Part shown: piece after piece, positions 23,401 to 37,092 of the stretch
Position numbering within the stretch: the stretch's first letter is position 1
Layout: each line of letters starts with the position of its first letter
Assembly (NCBI RefSeq): GCF_900496995.4
Contig: NC_044005.1
Coordinates: forward strand, 33,233,363 to 33,297,362
DNA length: 64,000 nt
Direction of reading: 5' to 3'
Source: Aquila chrysaetos chrysaetos
Lineage: Eukaryota > Chordata > Aves > Accipitriformes > Accipitridae
Notes under the pieces: model-generated
Seen by the model: only the letters and a program-made list of their open reading frames with translations
What the model was told of the DNA's origin: nothing
Databases searched by the model: none
Made by a program: the position numbers and the translations under genes

Positions 23401-26400
23401 CAGTTTAGGAGGTGAGAACAGTTTTGGAATTAACTTCGTGTAGGAATGTGATGAGTATGTTTTATGTACACACCACATTTTATGTGTTGGTATGATGTTG
23501 GATGAAAATTTATAAATGTGAAATGGTATTATAAGTATATTTTTCTAAATTAAAGTTTACAGAATTAGTTTGATAAATTTTGTCATGAAAATTTGTGTCT
23601 CTGAATCAAAAAAAAAGTTAGTGGCTTTCTCTTTTTTGAAGAACCTACAAAATTAATAAAAACTTTCCAATTACTATGTTTATGCACAGCAGATGTGTTT
23701 TTAACACTTTATGTTAATTTTTAGTTTTTAATCAACAATCAGTAAGTAATTACTAAGATGGTGAAGTTGTTTTGTGACTGTCACTTGATCTTGCCTGAAT
23801 TTGAAAGCTTTTTTAATGATAGTTAGAAGATATTTTAAATATGTAGAACTAAAGCTCATAACTATTAAAAAAAATATATATTTTTTTGTATCGCTGTGGG
23901 GAAGGACTACCTTTAAATATTGTAACAAAGTGGAGTCTGGTTTTTTTTTCTTCATAAGTTTTCCTAGAAATCTTACCAAAATAATACTCTCTACTGATCC
24001 TTTCTTCTACCCATTCTTTTTTCTTCATCATTCCCTATATAATGCAACAACCAACATTTTACTTCCTAGAATAAAGTTGCTAGTAAAAGTTGAGAGCTTT
24101 ATCCTGTTGAAAGTGGTGAGCATCTTATGCTCTAATTTTCTTGCTTGTACTTCCTATGTATGTTTGTTCATTGGTCTGTGAACATTATTTTCTATGCAAA
24201 TGCTAAACAGAGTTGATTTTTAAAAAGTAAGCTGATCCCCACTTGTGTCCTAAAACGAGCTGTGGTACTTTTTGGAGTTGTGATATTACATTTCTTATGC
24301 CTTCCTCTTCCCTTCTCCCTTCTCTCCTGCCAGTTTTGAAGGACTTTTCACCTATCTTTGAGAAAATTAGATGCAATTACAAGTAGAGAATGGTTCTGAA
24401 TTTAAAATTGAAAAGCATCTGTTTCAGAAGCAATTTCTTAATTTAAGTGTATGTTTTATGTAGTTGGTCATGAAGAGCTCTTATGTATGAGCAGGGAGAA
24501 GGTTATACAAATAGAGGAAAAAAATCACATCATTTAGGTCAAATGTGTTAATTTAGGCCCTGAATATTCAAGTAAGCAAGGAATTATACATTACAAATCT
24601 GTTTCTTGGTGGATCTGTAAGGTTATATTTAAAAAAAAAAAAAGTTTGCAGATGCAGTGGATTAATTTTAATCCAAAATTATGCTTTACCTTTGGTTGTT
24701 GGTAATGCTAGCTCAGAAACAAATAAGGAATGCTACTTTTTTTACTGTGGACATAGGAAAATGGCCTTTGGAAAGTTAAGGCAAAACTGGTGTATGAAAA
24801 AGTATTACAAATTTGCATGTTAGTAAAAAATTACTTTCATGAAAATATCAAAGGACCTTGTTCCTAGTTAGAAATGGCACTGATAGATTACTTGTCCTAA
24901 GTATTGTTTTCATATTCACATGCTGCTACTAGAAGGAATGGCATTTGTCCGTGATATTGAGGTGCTTATGCTGCTGTACCAGTATTGTACTTGGCTTATA
25001 TTATTTTTCTCTGTTATTGGTTTATGAGCCAGTTTTGAGCTTAGGGGGTAGAAGTTACTGTTTTCCTTCATTTTTATGTGGTAGTTTTGAACAGTTATAA
25101 ATTAAATTTGGTAGTCTATCATATTCAGGGTGTTTGTAAATTTAGCAATTATTTCAAAGATTAGTAGTGCAAACTTGATGTGACTAAAACCCAGGATATT
25201 AGCTGTAAGGATTGTTGTGTTGCAGTGCAGGAACATTTATCAGTACCTACTACTTATCTAATATTTGTTTAATATCCCATATTCTAATTTACGTAACTGG
25301 ATGCAAATGTATACTATAAGACTAAAATGCCATAAAAATGTTGTTTGTTTGTTTGTTTTTTTAAAAAAAAGACATTTCCTAAAAACTACATGCTTTTTGA
25401 GTAATACTTCAATAGTTAGGCCTGACCTGTCTCCGCTCTTTGATATGAGAAGTTTACTTAATATTATTTTAAAGTAACTGAGAAAAGGAAGAGTGGATGA
25501 ACATTCCTGATAACCATTTGTGCAACATTCCTTTTTATCCACATTTTTATTCCCAACCTCACAATACTTAGGACAAAAATGTCTGATAGCTTATGGTGTT
25601 CTAAGTGAAGTAGTACCAAATCTTAAGGACTGTAATGAGCTAAATCAATTTAGAGTTAAAAAATCAGAAAGTTATGAACAAAGAGAATATCAGTATGTAC
25701 AGCTCAATAAAAGATGTACTTACATATGTATATTAGCTGTAACATACTCTTTAAAACAGGATTTCATGTACCTAAGTGAAACCCAGTGAAAAGAAGGGTA
25801 TGTTTCAGGAAAATACAAAGTGGAGAAGGAAGGTGGTCAAACTGGAGAATAATAGGTTTTATCATCGTCATTATTCTAACTTTGATATTATCCATTGAGG
25901 CTTCTTGTGGTCATTATCCTTGATGGAATTAGCAGAAATAAATGGAATGATCTCTCACTCAGAATTTACATCCTCGTAGCTCATTTCAGATATTTTGGTG
26001 TCTACTTTGTGATTAAAAAAAAAAACCAAACAAAAAACTTAGGAAAAATTCCTCATGTATGTATATATAAATTATACAAAAAGTATTTTCATCTAGACCG
26101 TCTTTGTAAGTCTTGGCAAAGAAGAAAAAGAATATAGGCTTATAGCGTGGTTGGAAAGTGAATTTGTCAAAAGTATTATTGCTAGAGGTTAATCAAATGT
26201 AATGGTTAGCTTGAAAACAGAAGTCATGTTAAAACTAATAAAATTCTTAGGTAGCTGTGGAAAGACATAAGCAAAACCTGATTTCATGAGACTCAAAGGA
26301 ATTGCTGATATATTTCCCCCATCTTAGCTATGTGTTGTAAAATGCCAGAGGTATCTTGAATATCCTTTTTGTTTGTGTTTTTTGGGTGTGATTTTAAGTA

Positions 26401-26570
26401 AACAGAGATGCTGTATTTGAAATTTTTGCAGCTGATTTACCTCTGACAACAAATTATTATCTGAGTTATTTTCTGATGTCAAATCTTATGGATTTAAAGT
26501 TATTTGTTTTTAAAGTTGTTTTATATAAGGCATAATTCTATACGGCATGTCTAGGCTGCTGTAGAAGTCT

Positions 26571-26619
26571 GCTTTTTTTAAAAAATTTTTTTATTTTTTT
26601 TTTTATTTTTTTATTTTAG
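26571..26619. repeat. A/T low-complexity tract
   Basis: T and A runs with (TTTTTTA)-type repetition. Confidence 0.8.
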
Positions 26620-29322
26620 GGGCATGCTGGTGGTTGTTGTTCCCTGTAAAGGAAATTACTCTAGTACAACAGATTAAAGCAAAACATTTTCCAAACATTC
26701 AGATCCCATAGGTCTAGAAAATCCCAGGCACTTTTAATTTTGTACTTAAAAAACAGATCTCCTGAACATCAAGCTGTGAACATCTGTACAAAAAATTAAA
26801 TGCAATTAAACAACTAATTAGCAAAATCAAATTCAGCTAGATTCCTTGCTGCCAAGATTTCTCACTTAAATTATGTAGAAAAAAATTTTAAAAGAACCCA
26901 TTGCGTGGATGTATTAATGACTGTGTTCTAGCATACTGTAGTGTCTGTAGCTTACTGTTTCTTAATATAGCTTTGTGTTAATGTACACTCACCAGAAGTC
27001 CATTATTTCTGTTGATGATTCAAAGGTATTCATAAATTTGCCTTGGTCAAATAACAAAATTGGAAATGTTGGAGGTGCCGTTTCCTGATAACAGTGAATT
27101 TACTTGTAGTGTGGGATTAAAAATTACATATTTTTTAAAATAAGGTAGGAATATAGAGCGTTTTCCTCCTTATCAGGTATTTATTGCAGCTTCCAGTAAG
27201 TTATTGTTGTGTAATGTGTTTTAATAGGCAATAAGAACATTTAGGGCAGTGGGAGGATTTCTTGGCTTCAGAGAGCCTGTCCTCAGGCTTTCCTTCTTTC
27301 CCCTCTTTTTCATTCCATTTGGTAGAAAATTTGGATGTGAATGAGAAGGAACCATATTCTAAAAATCTCTCATTGAGATGATCATGGAAGATCAGGATGG
27401 TAGTAGCTGTACGCAGACTGTGCCTGCCTTGTGTGATAAACATGCTGTTATTATGTGAACTGCTGAACACTAGGAAGATACACTGAGGAAGAAGCTTTCT
27501 GTAATGACTTTGTTTCTTTTTTCATTTCAGAATAGTGTATTTGATCCAGTATGGTGCTTCTTACATTCTTAATTTCAATACCAAAATTTCAATTGAGCAT
27601 TGGAAATTAGAAAAAGTGTCAAGACAGTGAGAGTTCTGCATAAAATCTATTGGTGGTCTACTTACGGCTGAAGATATTTTATACCTTCTACTAGACAGGT
27701 GTATTATTGAAACAGATGATTAACTGGTACAGGTTAATTTCTTCTGTTGATGAAGTAAGGAAGAATAACCATTTGCTTCATACCTGTCTTATTCTTCTTG
27801 AATGTAAGACAGTTATCAGTGTTTGAAATCCGTGTTACTAGCAAACTGAAAAGGGAGAATATATTGTTGATTATTCTTTCAAGCACATGGATGCAGCGTC
27901 TTTGGGTTTGAACACCGACCTTGATTAAATGGAAAAGAGGAGAGTACTTGCTGTTACTTTCCTGGTAGTCACATCCAAAGAGGTTTCAAATCAACTGACA
28001 GAATTGTGCACGTTAGTTGTTTGAAATCTCACAATTTCCTTAGTGTTTTCCTTCCTAGATTTTACTGCTTGAGAATTGCAGTCTAATTCTCAGTTTCATG
28101 GTGATTCTGTTTGAGATTTTATGCTCGGTGTGGTGCTGGGTTCAAAAAGCGGGTATCTTTCTTTGGTGTCCGTAAAGTAGTGAAGATCTACTGTACTTCC
28201 AACTTTATACCTTCGTTAAGTATAAGAGCTGGAGTGTTGTTCATTTGCTTTGAGTTCATGTTGTGGGCTATGGCTAAACAAATGTTTACAGATGGAATGA
28301 AAAGAAAGTCACCTTATAATGAGAATGAAAGATGATACAGTATTTTGATAGGCCAAAGGATGATGTATGTATGTATTTATGTACACATATGCATCTATGT
28401 GTTTATATATATATATTTAAAAAAAAATAAATCCGTAATACACATCCTAAAATACATAACTTAAAGACCATTTTGGCACCAGTAAAATGGTGGTCACTTC
28501 TCTGAACACAAACATACAAATAAAAAAACTCCAAATAAATCCAAATACAAATCAGAAGAGCCCTATTTTTCATAACTATGTATTTTGAAATGCTTAATAT
28601 ATTCTCTCAATTTCAAGAGTTGGTCCAAAAGAAACCCAGTAAGATTGCATGAAGTACACAGTTACATGCAGCGCTTCCTTCCCTTCTGATAGTAAAGCGT
28701 ACAAATGATCTGACTAATAAGTTCTGAATTCTTAATTTTTTTTCTTGAAACAGGGACAGTAATTTAAAAAATACTTGCATTCCATTATCATTCTTGCTAT
28801 ACAAGACAAAATGAAATCTTTGTTCCAAGCAGAAGAAAGCTGAAGTAATGATACTATTACTTTTGTTACCACTTCTGGTTTAGGTTTCTATGTCTCAAAC
28901 TAGATTGAGAAGTTAGCAATAAAAGAAACAAAGACTTTATAGTGGTAATGAGGATTGTTTTTAATGATGTGTAATCTCACTAACTAAAAATGTTAGTGTG
29001 TCTTGATGGAGTTCTCATCTGATACTTTATTAATTTTTTGTTTTTCAAAGACTTTTTCTGTAACATTGAATGGAGGTAATAGTCTCTTATTTGGTTTTGT
29101 GTTGTAGAGTGTTTGTTTTGTAGTAATTGTCGTTGCCTTTGCCTTACCTTGTAACTGTCTCATGTTTATTTTTGTTGAAACAGTCCAGAGGGGTGAGAAT
29201 AATGTAGTGAGAGGAAATGAGACATGGTTGCTGTTGTACAGATGTGAGAGGAGAGGCATCATTGAAAATAAAGAAAGTGCAGAAAAAATAATTCACAAGT
29301 GGGTTTTTTGGTGGTATTTACT

Positions 29323-29342
29323 TAATGACTTGTAAGTCATTA
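29323..29342. repeat. Perfect inverted repeat, 9-bp arms, 2-nt loop
   Basis: TAATGACTT (29323-29331), GT, AAGTCATTA (29334-29342). It contains TAAT homeodomain-type cores at both ends, so it could also be a paired-site element. Confidence 0.75.
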
Positions 29343-29574
29343 ATGATTATGCATACTTACTGAATGGGTAGGTGAGTTAAAATCTTTTTCTAATAGCGTT
29401 GTGCTGCCCTACATTTTATTTACTCCTAACTTAAGAAAGCATCCATGGACTCGGGTGTTATTGATTGCTTGTGATTTTCCTCTGATTTTCATTTTCACAG
29501 TGGGTGTTCATAAATACAAATAAGTAATTACTTTAGCAGGTGTAAGGTGTGCTGTTGTCCCTAGGGTTTTTTTT

Positions 29575-29592
29575 GGGGGGGGGGGGGGGGGG
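29575..29592. repeat. Poly(G) run, 18 bases, preceded by T8
   Basis: Uninterrupted G18 on the + strand, i.e. in the NOVA1 sense RNA. Long G runs are prone to sequencing error and can form G-quadruplex structures. Confidence 0.9.
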
Positions 29593-32500
29593 AGGAAATG
29601 ACTGGCAAACTATAGCTGAATTTTATATAAACATTGGATGTCCAGTTTGAACCTCCACAGAATTATTTTTGTCAGGTTATGTGAAACTTTTTGTAGTTCC
29701 ATATATTGTTCATGGATGGTTACTATTGTGTTTGCTTGACTTGCTGCTTGCCAGTTAAATTGCTGTTGTTTAAAAACTGGACATTTATAAATAGTGCCCA
29801 AAGTGATCATCTGTGAAAAGTTAGGCTGAACTGAATTTTATAGCATTGTATTGGAGCATTGTCAGGCATTTAGTTTTTTTAAGTTAGCATTCATTTCTGA
29901 ATGAGGAAACTTCCTTGCGTCCCCTAGCCTGCCACTGTTAGCCATGTTTGCTTGCCAGTGTTCTTCACTAAGATTATGTTGTCTAGTTCTTCCACTTTGA
30001 CCTTCAGTTGTGTATGACTTGGGCTGTCTCTTGGGCTTTGGTAGCTCTTACAACAGCAGGTCACGGTTACCAGGAAAAACAAATGAATGAACATTTGAAA
30101 ACATGGACTAAAGCACCTGGTCATGTTCCGAAACCAGAGACCCTCAGTCAGGATAGTGTGTAGGAGTTGTGTGGGAACAGAGAATACTGGCTTTTTTTGG
30201 GTAAATTTTCCTTTTGATTCCTGAGCTTGACTAATTTCAGTTGTTCAGAGGATTCTACTTTAACTACGTTTGATTTTGGAGGTGGGGGTGGTGGAGGAGG
30301 GTTGGTGAAAAGCATGCCTCTCACACTTGTAAGTATGAGATTTTTTCTAGAGAAGCATTTAAAACATACTTAACATGAGGAAAATATCTCATTTTTCATA
30401 GTTCTATTGGAAGTCACTGATTCACTTGCTGAAACTTGGAAGAAGTAGAAAACCAACCAACTGAAGGCAGAGATCCAAAAAAATCATTTGGATAAGTAAT
30501 GGTTTGGCAAATTGAAAACTAAGTGAAGACAGAGGCACTATTATTTATAAATCATATTAAGTGTTAGGCAATCTTAATTATAAAGGGAAAACATCAATAT
30601 TATTGTTATTTTTTAGTCAAATGATGAAGTAATTTGTAGAAAACTTGATGATTCTAGGAATTTGGAGAATAATCGCTTGAGTTTCCTAGAATTTTTTACA
30701 GAAGCCAAAGAACAGAACCGTACTGCTTCTAAATTCACTAGCTTTTATTCTGATTCTTCAAATTAAATTGAAAACAAATTTATGCTTTTCATTCCCTGAA
30801 AGCATTTTTTGTTTTGTTTTGTTTGCTTTTTCTTGTGTAGAAAAGTGCCACACTGAGTTTCTTCCACATTGCTTGTTGTGATGTGACAAAACAAATCTGG
30901 CTGATGTGTGAAACAAATTTTTTATACTAGGGAGACTATCTTTAATAACAGATATAAAAGGGTTGTGGTAGTTGTGGCTTCCTGAGATTACAGGGATATA
31001 GACTTGTTTGCATGCATTTGGTTTTCTTTTAAAATTTAAACGTACCACTAACTATAATGTACAGTTTCCTAGGGAAATTACATTTAATATGTGGCTCAAA
31101 ATGTGTTTTCTGTAAATACTTGTGGTTTTAAGTTATCTCTATTTTTGGTTAACTGGATATGTTCATTTATTCAATAGCAGTCTTTTGGAACCACAAAAAT
31201 GAAAAGCTTTTAGCTTTGGGTTTCTTGATTTATTTTTTTTTCCCATGATTTGTATAATGCATTTCTTATTTTACTATGCCCTTAAAATAGAAGGGGGTCT
31301 TTGAGCAGCATACTTTATTCAGGAGTTTAAATGTGGCTATTTGAAAAAAATTGACCTCCAGTAATACAAAGCCTAATCTTTTAAATAGTGTTTTTTAGCT
31401 GTTTAATAGCTGCTTTTTTGTTACTCAAAACGCCACAGATCTTTCCTTGTATTAGTTGATATTCCATTGCCAGAAATTGTACTGAACATTAAAAAGGTAA
31501 TAAGGTTAAAGAAGGTAGCTCTGGGAATGCCTTATTTCCACTTTCAATTTGATGTAACTTATAGCAGAATCAACTTTGAATATCTAACAGGATGCAGATA
31601 ATATTAGTTTGTCAAGTCTATTATTTACAGGGATATGTTGGAGTTTAATTCTGTGAAATCATATTTTGGGAAAAGAAAGGCTAGTAGAATCAAAGAATTT
31701 TCTTATCCTTTTGTCTGTCTTGGTCACTTTTTTTACTTTGTGTAGTATGTGTTGAAACATCTCTCTCTTGTTAGCTGGACAGGTAGAAGATGGTGCCCTA
31801 CTGTAATTAATGAGTCAAGAGACACTTTCTCTTCAGTCATAGTTGTGTAGTTTATACAATGAAAGACTCAAAATTTCTCAAACTTTAAAAAAAAGAATTC
31901 TATATCTCTCTAAATTCTAAATGATCAATATAGCAAGTGACTGTTTCATACATAGGAATGAGGAAATAATTGGAAAAAACATACCTGCCTTGGGAAAAAA
32001 ATATACCCTCACTAAACATTCCCTTTTGGTATATATTAAAACATTTCTCTTAGCTCTGTAGAATTTCAGTAGCAACAATCAGTATTTGTTTGTAACTGTA
32101 AAACTCCTTTCTAGCTATTTGAGCACTATAGATTGCTGTGATGCAACCAAAAGGACAACACAGAAGTAATGTGTTTAATAGGTTGCAACTTTTATTTGGT
32201 TTTAACTTACATATTTTCTGCGTATTAGTCTGTGCAGAAGTTTGTTCTTTGTTTTGGTAGACAGTTTTTACCATGTGTACCCATGCAAACTTAGCCATCC
32301 AGTTAAGATAATATAGTGTAAAGAGGGAATTCTGGTATACTGAAATGCAGAAGTCTCTTACTCTGGTCATGAGATCCACCAGTCTGCTCTGTTTAGCACC
32401 TTCTGTTGCCTGGCCCTGTGCCGATGCAGTGTCCTTGACCTGCCTTTCAGATCATTTATTTATTTATAAGGACAGCTCCTTGCTTCTTTAACCACTCTAA

Positions 32501-32641
32501 ATAGTACTGGAAAATCCCAAAACATTAAATATTCCTTTAGGTGCCCTGTCCATCAGTTTGTTCCCATTAAGAAAGTAAAATTCTTTTGGTTTCAACCAGT
32601 TGTGCCTTTCTAGCAACAGCTTCTTAACTTTTTCTTTGCAG

Positions 32642-32749
32642 ATGATTCAATGCTTTCTAATATGTCAAATGTCCTTTATAGATGGCCAAATTGTTGGTGG
32701 CTTCTGCCTGTTGCCAAATCCATATGACAATGGCAAACCGCTGGGTGAG
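32642..32749 (+). other. Candidate cryptic exon, 108 nt
   Basis: The acceptor CTTTTTCTTTGCAG ends at 32641 and the donor GAG|GTAAGG sits at 32749/32750; both are strong. Length is 36 codons. One frame is open throughout (MIQCFLICQMSFIDGQ... to ...NGKPLGE), but that is not the frame set by NOVA1 exon 2, in which a TGA occurs near the 3' end (about 32729). Four YCAY motifs follow the donor at 32777, 32790, 32797 and 32830, i.e. 27-80 nt downstream, the position where NOVA binding is known to promote exon inclusion. Inclusion would then lower NOVA1 output. No transcript evidence is available. Confidence 0.4.
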
Positions 32750-35700
32750 GTAAGGCAAATAAAGCCTTTTACTGTCCCATAAGGGCTGATCATTTGCCAC
32801 CCCAAAAGAGAAGTTAGTGGAGGACCAGTTCACCCTAGCTAAGTCTCCTGGATCCCTTTATTCATTAAAACCAAATACCATACTTGTTGACTTGCTGGTG
32901 GCATTTTGTGAATTGCTTATTCAGAAGAGTTTTTGAACTTCCTAGCAAGCATTTGTTATAAATTTAAATGGATTTGTCTTGGAAGTATTGACACAGTGTG
33001 GATATAGCTGTAGTATATTATGGTCATGGCATTCCATTGTTGATTAATTGTACTTGGGAGTCTCTTTATGAAAACAGATGATGTTTTTAGATTTTAAATG
33101 TGTTTTTAATGAAGAAATACAATTGCAGATACTAAAGATGCTAACACTTAACCAAATGTTGCTATTTCAGTTCCGAGTTACATCACAATTTTCATGATGG
33201 ATGACCCAGTTTTATGGCCAGGAAAATAGGAGTAATTTTGACAGACCATTAGTTTACTACCTGCAGTGTGTATACTCATTTCAGCTGTTCTCTTCAAACC
33301 ATTTGTCTAGGATTATCAGCACTTAAGTAGGAAGTTTTGTTTTGAGAATGAGCAAAGTGAGGTGTTGGAGGGGAATGGTGTGTACCTTTGTATATGAAAG
33401 CAGAAACCTTCTCCCCCCTCACCTCCTACCCTACTCCCAAAAAAAGGTGACATGTTTCTTTTAAATACCTTTGATCTTTTTAAACATTTAAAATGTTGAA
33501 AATGTCAACAACATGTGGCTTTTTTTTTTTTTTTAATATAAGGTTTCAGAAAGTTCTTAAAAGGGAAAAAATGTGTTTTGGGTTCTTAAGTTCTTAAAAG
33601 GTGCATGCTGTAACATCTTTTACAAAGAGAACTTTTCCTCCCAGAGGGGTAAGGAGTATTTGAAATGTATTTAGGTTAATTGCAAATTAAAAAAAGAACA
33701 AAGTTTTAAATGGTCTAGTAGTCTGAATTAAAAAGAAAAAAGTTTTCCCTATCAGTTTTTATGTAGTCATTCCTGTCATAATTTTATTAGTGTTGCAGTC
33801 CTTCACAGAATCTTCTGAGAATACCGGGATAGCCAAGACCTGAATTTCTAATTTGGAGAATTGTGTCAGATGTTCCCCTTCCGCTCTTACTGAGGTTTTT
33901 TGGGTTTTGTTGTTTTTTGATAAGCCTACTTTCCTTGGGTAAATGAGGTTTATGAGACTGTAGTGTGTCCCTTCTGGTTGCTTCTGACCTGTTTGCACAA
34001 TTCAACCACATAGAAGGATTTGGGTTTCAAAGATTTATTTTTTTTTTTTTAAGATCCCCCATGTTTTGTGAAAATTGGCAACAATTTGCCAGTTGAGAGA
34101 AAAGGCCCTTAAAAGGTCCTTATCAGCAAAGCCCTCAATGTTGACTTTTACTGTTAGTTTAGTAGTGCAGAAACATCTCAAATGCAAGAAAGGTTTCTTG
34201 AGCCATACTCAGCTTCAGCATCCAGAGGTATTATCTTTAATACTGATTAAAGACTTTCATGTATATCCTTATATTTATTAAAGTATAATGGCTATGTATA
34301 TTTACCTTGCATATCTGATGTGTTTCAGGAATTCGTTGTAAGTAGTTACTATTGTCTTGTTACTTTTTTTCGTAGGTTAGATTTAATCTGGAAATCCAAG
34401 CAAATTTAATCAGAGAAAGTAAAATGAAGATATTTGGTTTTGATTATAAATACTTTGTTCCTGCAAGATAGAAACAAAAATCCCTTTAAAGTCTACTGCG
34501 TTTACTATTTTAAAATAGCATAACCTTTAAAGCCAAATGCCTGCTTTGAGTATGTTATCACAGTAATATTCAATATTTAAGTTAGGAACCATTATTAGTC
34601 ACAGGGTTATTCATGTTTGTTCTGTACTTAGGTAATCTGTGTCCAGCTAACCCAGAAACGTTAAATATAGTTCTGCCTTTTACAATAGCCTTTCATTGCT
34701 AAATCATTAAGGATTGTGATTAAATATAGAGCTATTTCAGACACCATCTTGTAAAGAATTTTGTATAGGGCTTCAGTATTTTTAAGGCAGATGCTATAGG
34801 TGGCTGGTTTTAGTTTCTGTGCTTGAGGAATACTTGGTGTAGTTAACATGGCTTATAACCATATAATAAACACCCCTATTTTGGTTTTTCTGATCTAGAC
34901 TTGTTTGGATTTTTAAGATTAAAGCAAACTCTGAAGAAAATAGTGAGAAAATGATATGCTGTAATAATTCAGTGATTTTTCTAGCACTTAGTTGAATATA
35001 ATTTGATGTGCATTTCTAGCACGAAATCGTTGTATACATAGCAGAATATAATCCACAAAAAGCAAGAATAATGAAAAAACCCTTTTCTTTTGGTTTGTAT
35101 TAGCTGAAATATGCTCTCCATTTTTACCCTTCTTTTTATATAGAGTGCATTTCTATTAGAATTTCATGTTTGTATTTTTTATTTATTTTAACCTCTAGAG
35201 GTTCTAAATAGATTCATATCTATTTATAATTTTGTGCGTAACCTATATTTTCTTAAGCATTCTTTTCTTTTAATTATGCCAGACTAGAGATATTGGTTTA
35301 AAGAAAAAAACATATGGAGATTGTCAACGATGAAGGTATTTGTTAGGGGAAGATTTACCTTTTGAGATTTTGAAAAAAGACATAATCTATTTTTTAAAAA
35401 AAGGACAGTTCCATTTCTTAGTGATTGTGTGTGCTTCCCTGCTACAGCTGCAGATATTTTGAATATGATCTTTCTTCCTTCACTATCCAACTTCATTCTG
35501 CAGAGTCGTGCAGTGAAGTCATAATCCTGTGTTTCACATCCATCTGTTACCATAGAAATGATTGTAATAACCTAAATTTAGCACGATGTCTTTCCTGCAG
35601 GATCAAGCAGGAGGATTGAATGGGTTGTATGTGAAAGGATCTCTGTGAAAATCAGAATATGTTAGCAAAATCTAAATGCTGTGATAAAATTACATGACAA

Positions 35701-36945
35701 AAAAATTAAATCTCAAGTAAAACATCTGTAAAAAATGTCTGCTGCTTTTAGATTATTTAAATCATCATATATGAAATCTGCCACATTCCATGCAAACTCC
35801 TTAACTTTAATGGCAATAATTGTTTGTTATCCTAACAGGAGCTAGTACAACAGACAATGTTAATTGGCAGATATGTAAGTTAATCTGATGAAAATTATTA
35901 TTTTTTGAGATTATTGGAATATTTACTGTGATCTAGATATATTAAAAAGCAAAGGAATGAGCTTAGAATTTACTATGAGAGAGGCAATTTCTTTTCATAT
36001 TTAAAAACACAAACCAAACTTTTAAAAAGTTATTTTATAGAAATTGAGTTGAAATGAATTTTACCTTCTTAGAAGAAGCAGAAGAATTTCTCATTGTTTA
36101 TTGAAACCAGTGAGTTCTTTATTGCGTAACTTAAGTCATGTCTTCCTACATTTATGTTTTCTGGATAGTCAGTTGCCGATGCACAGAATCCGACCATTGT
36201 TACATGTGTTTCTGTCTCAAAGATAAAAAGAGAACATATTATAAAATGTCTAGGAAAGCTGCTTAACCAGAACTTTGAATTTGGAAATGTCTATACTACC
36301 CCCTACATACATACATCATGACAAATCCATTGGATGGATTATCGTGTACTGTTATAAAAACAGGACGCCAGGACCTTCACATAAAGGATGAACTCTGGTC
36401 ATCTGATGACCACATATTCAATATATATTTTTTCATCATTGGCAAGCAAGCAGCTGCATGAACTGTTTACTTCATGTTACTTCATGTTATTTTTACTCTG
36501 AAAATGTAACTGCTGATTTCCTTGTGGTCCTTATGGAGTATTTGAGCTGCATACACAATTTGAATCACTATGTATGGTTAAAGCATTAATATTATCATGT
36601 CATAGATAGAGAAATGAGGCACAGAGGGATTCAGATCAAAAGTATCTGTTAATTTTGAGTGATATTTGAGTTATTTACAAAATAATTTTTAAAGTACTTG
36701 GTATTTAATATTATGTAACACAATATGTTCAAACCATATCTCTCATTAACATGTTTAAATGGTGAATGCTAAAAATTTATGTAAAATAGATCTTAAGATG
36801 TCAAATCAGATACTCAAAGAACAGGCTTTTCCTTTTCTTTTTTTACCTTCCCCTTTCTTTCTTCCCTCCCCCCCCTTCTCCCTCCTCATCCTCACATCTT
36901 CATGTGCTCTCGCTTTCACTTTCCCTCTTGTCTGCTCTGTCTCAG
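32750..36945. other. Intron 2 segment E: AT-rich, nothing recognised
   Basis: Unique-looking AT-rich sequence with T runs (33520-33533, 34039-34051) and a short duplicated ACTTCATGTT at 36469-36488. A stretch at 36601-36640 faintly resembles the 3' end of MIR/L3-type repeats but is too short to call. Confidence 0.5.
36825..36945 (+). promoter_or_regulatory. Long polypyrimidine tract with YCAY cluster and acceptor
   Basis: About 110 nt dominated by C and T (including C10 at 36868-36875 region) ending TGTCTCAG at 36945. Four YCAY motifs (36886, 36892, 36900, 36916) lie 26-59 nt upstream of the AG, a position where NOVA binding typically silences exon inclusion. Confidence 0.5.
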
Positions 36946-37092
36946 TGGGAAGAAGAAATCTGTTTTTGAAGAGAAACCTTTTTGCAGTTTGCTTCCTTGT
37001 TCAGTGCATATCTTTCAACTTTGCAACAAATCAGGCAAGACTTTCTATTATCAGGCCTGTAAGATAGGCAATGATCACTTAGTGCTTTGCTG
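36946..37092 (+). other. Candidate cryptic exon, 147 nt
   Basis: The exon starts TGGGAAGAAGAAA (purine-rich, enhancer-like) after a very long polypyrimidine tract, and ends at CTG|GTAAGT (37092/37093). The length is a multiple of three, but in the frame set by NOVA1 exon 2 a TAG occurs at 37065-37067, so inclusion would truncate the protein after KH1 beta2. A different frame is open across the exon. The YCAY cluster upstream suggests silencing by NOVA itself. Prediction only. Confidence 0.35.

Larger units (their letters stand above)
20439..32641. other. Intron 2 segment D: AT-rich, mostly unique
   Basis: It holds a possible ancient CR1-like stretch at 20720-20930 (not called), a GTTT microsatellite (25343-25362), A/T-rich low complexity at 26571-26619, a GTAT repeat at 28366-28383, a 9-bp-arm hairpin at 29323-29342 and an 18-base G run at 29575-29592. 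No gene seen. Slightly higher GC at 32380-32900 surrounds the candidate exon at 32642. Confidence 0.5.

Noticed and set aside
27500..27610. TTTCATTTCAG followed by TTTGATCCAG, tested as the next NOVA1 exon
   Set aside because: Translation does not give the expected TTERVCLIQGT sequence in any frame.
36601..36640. Resemblance to MIR/L3 3' end (GAAATGAGGCACAGAGGGA)
   Set aside because: Only about 20 matching bases; too short to call without a profile search.
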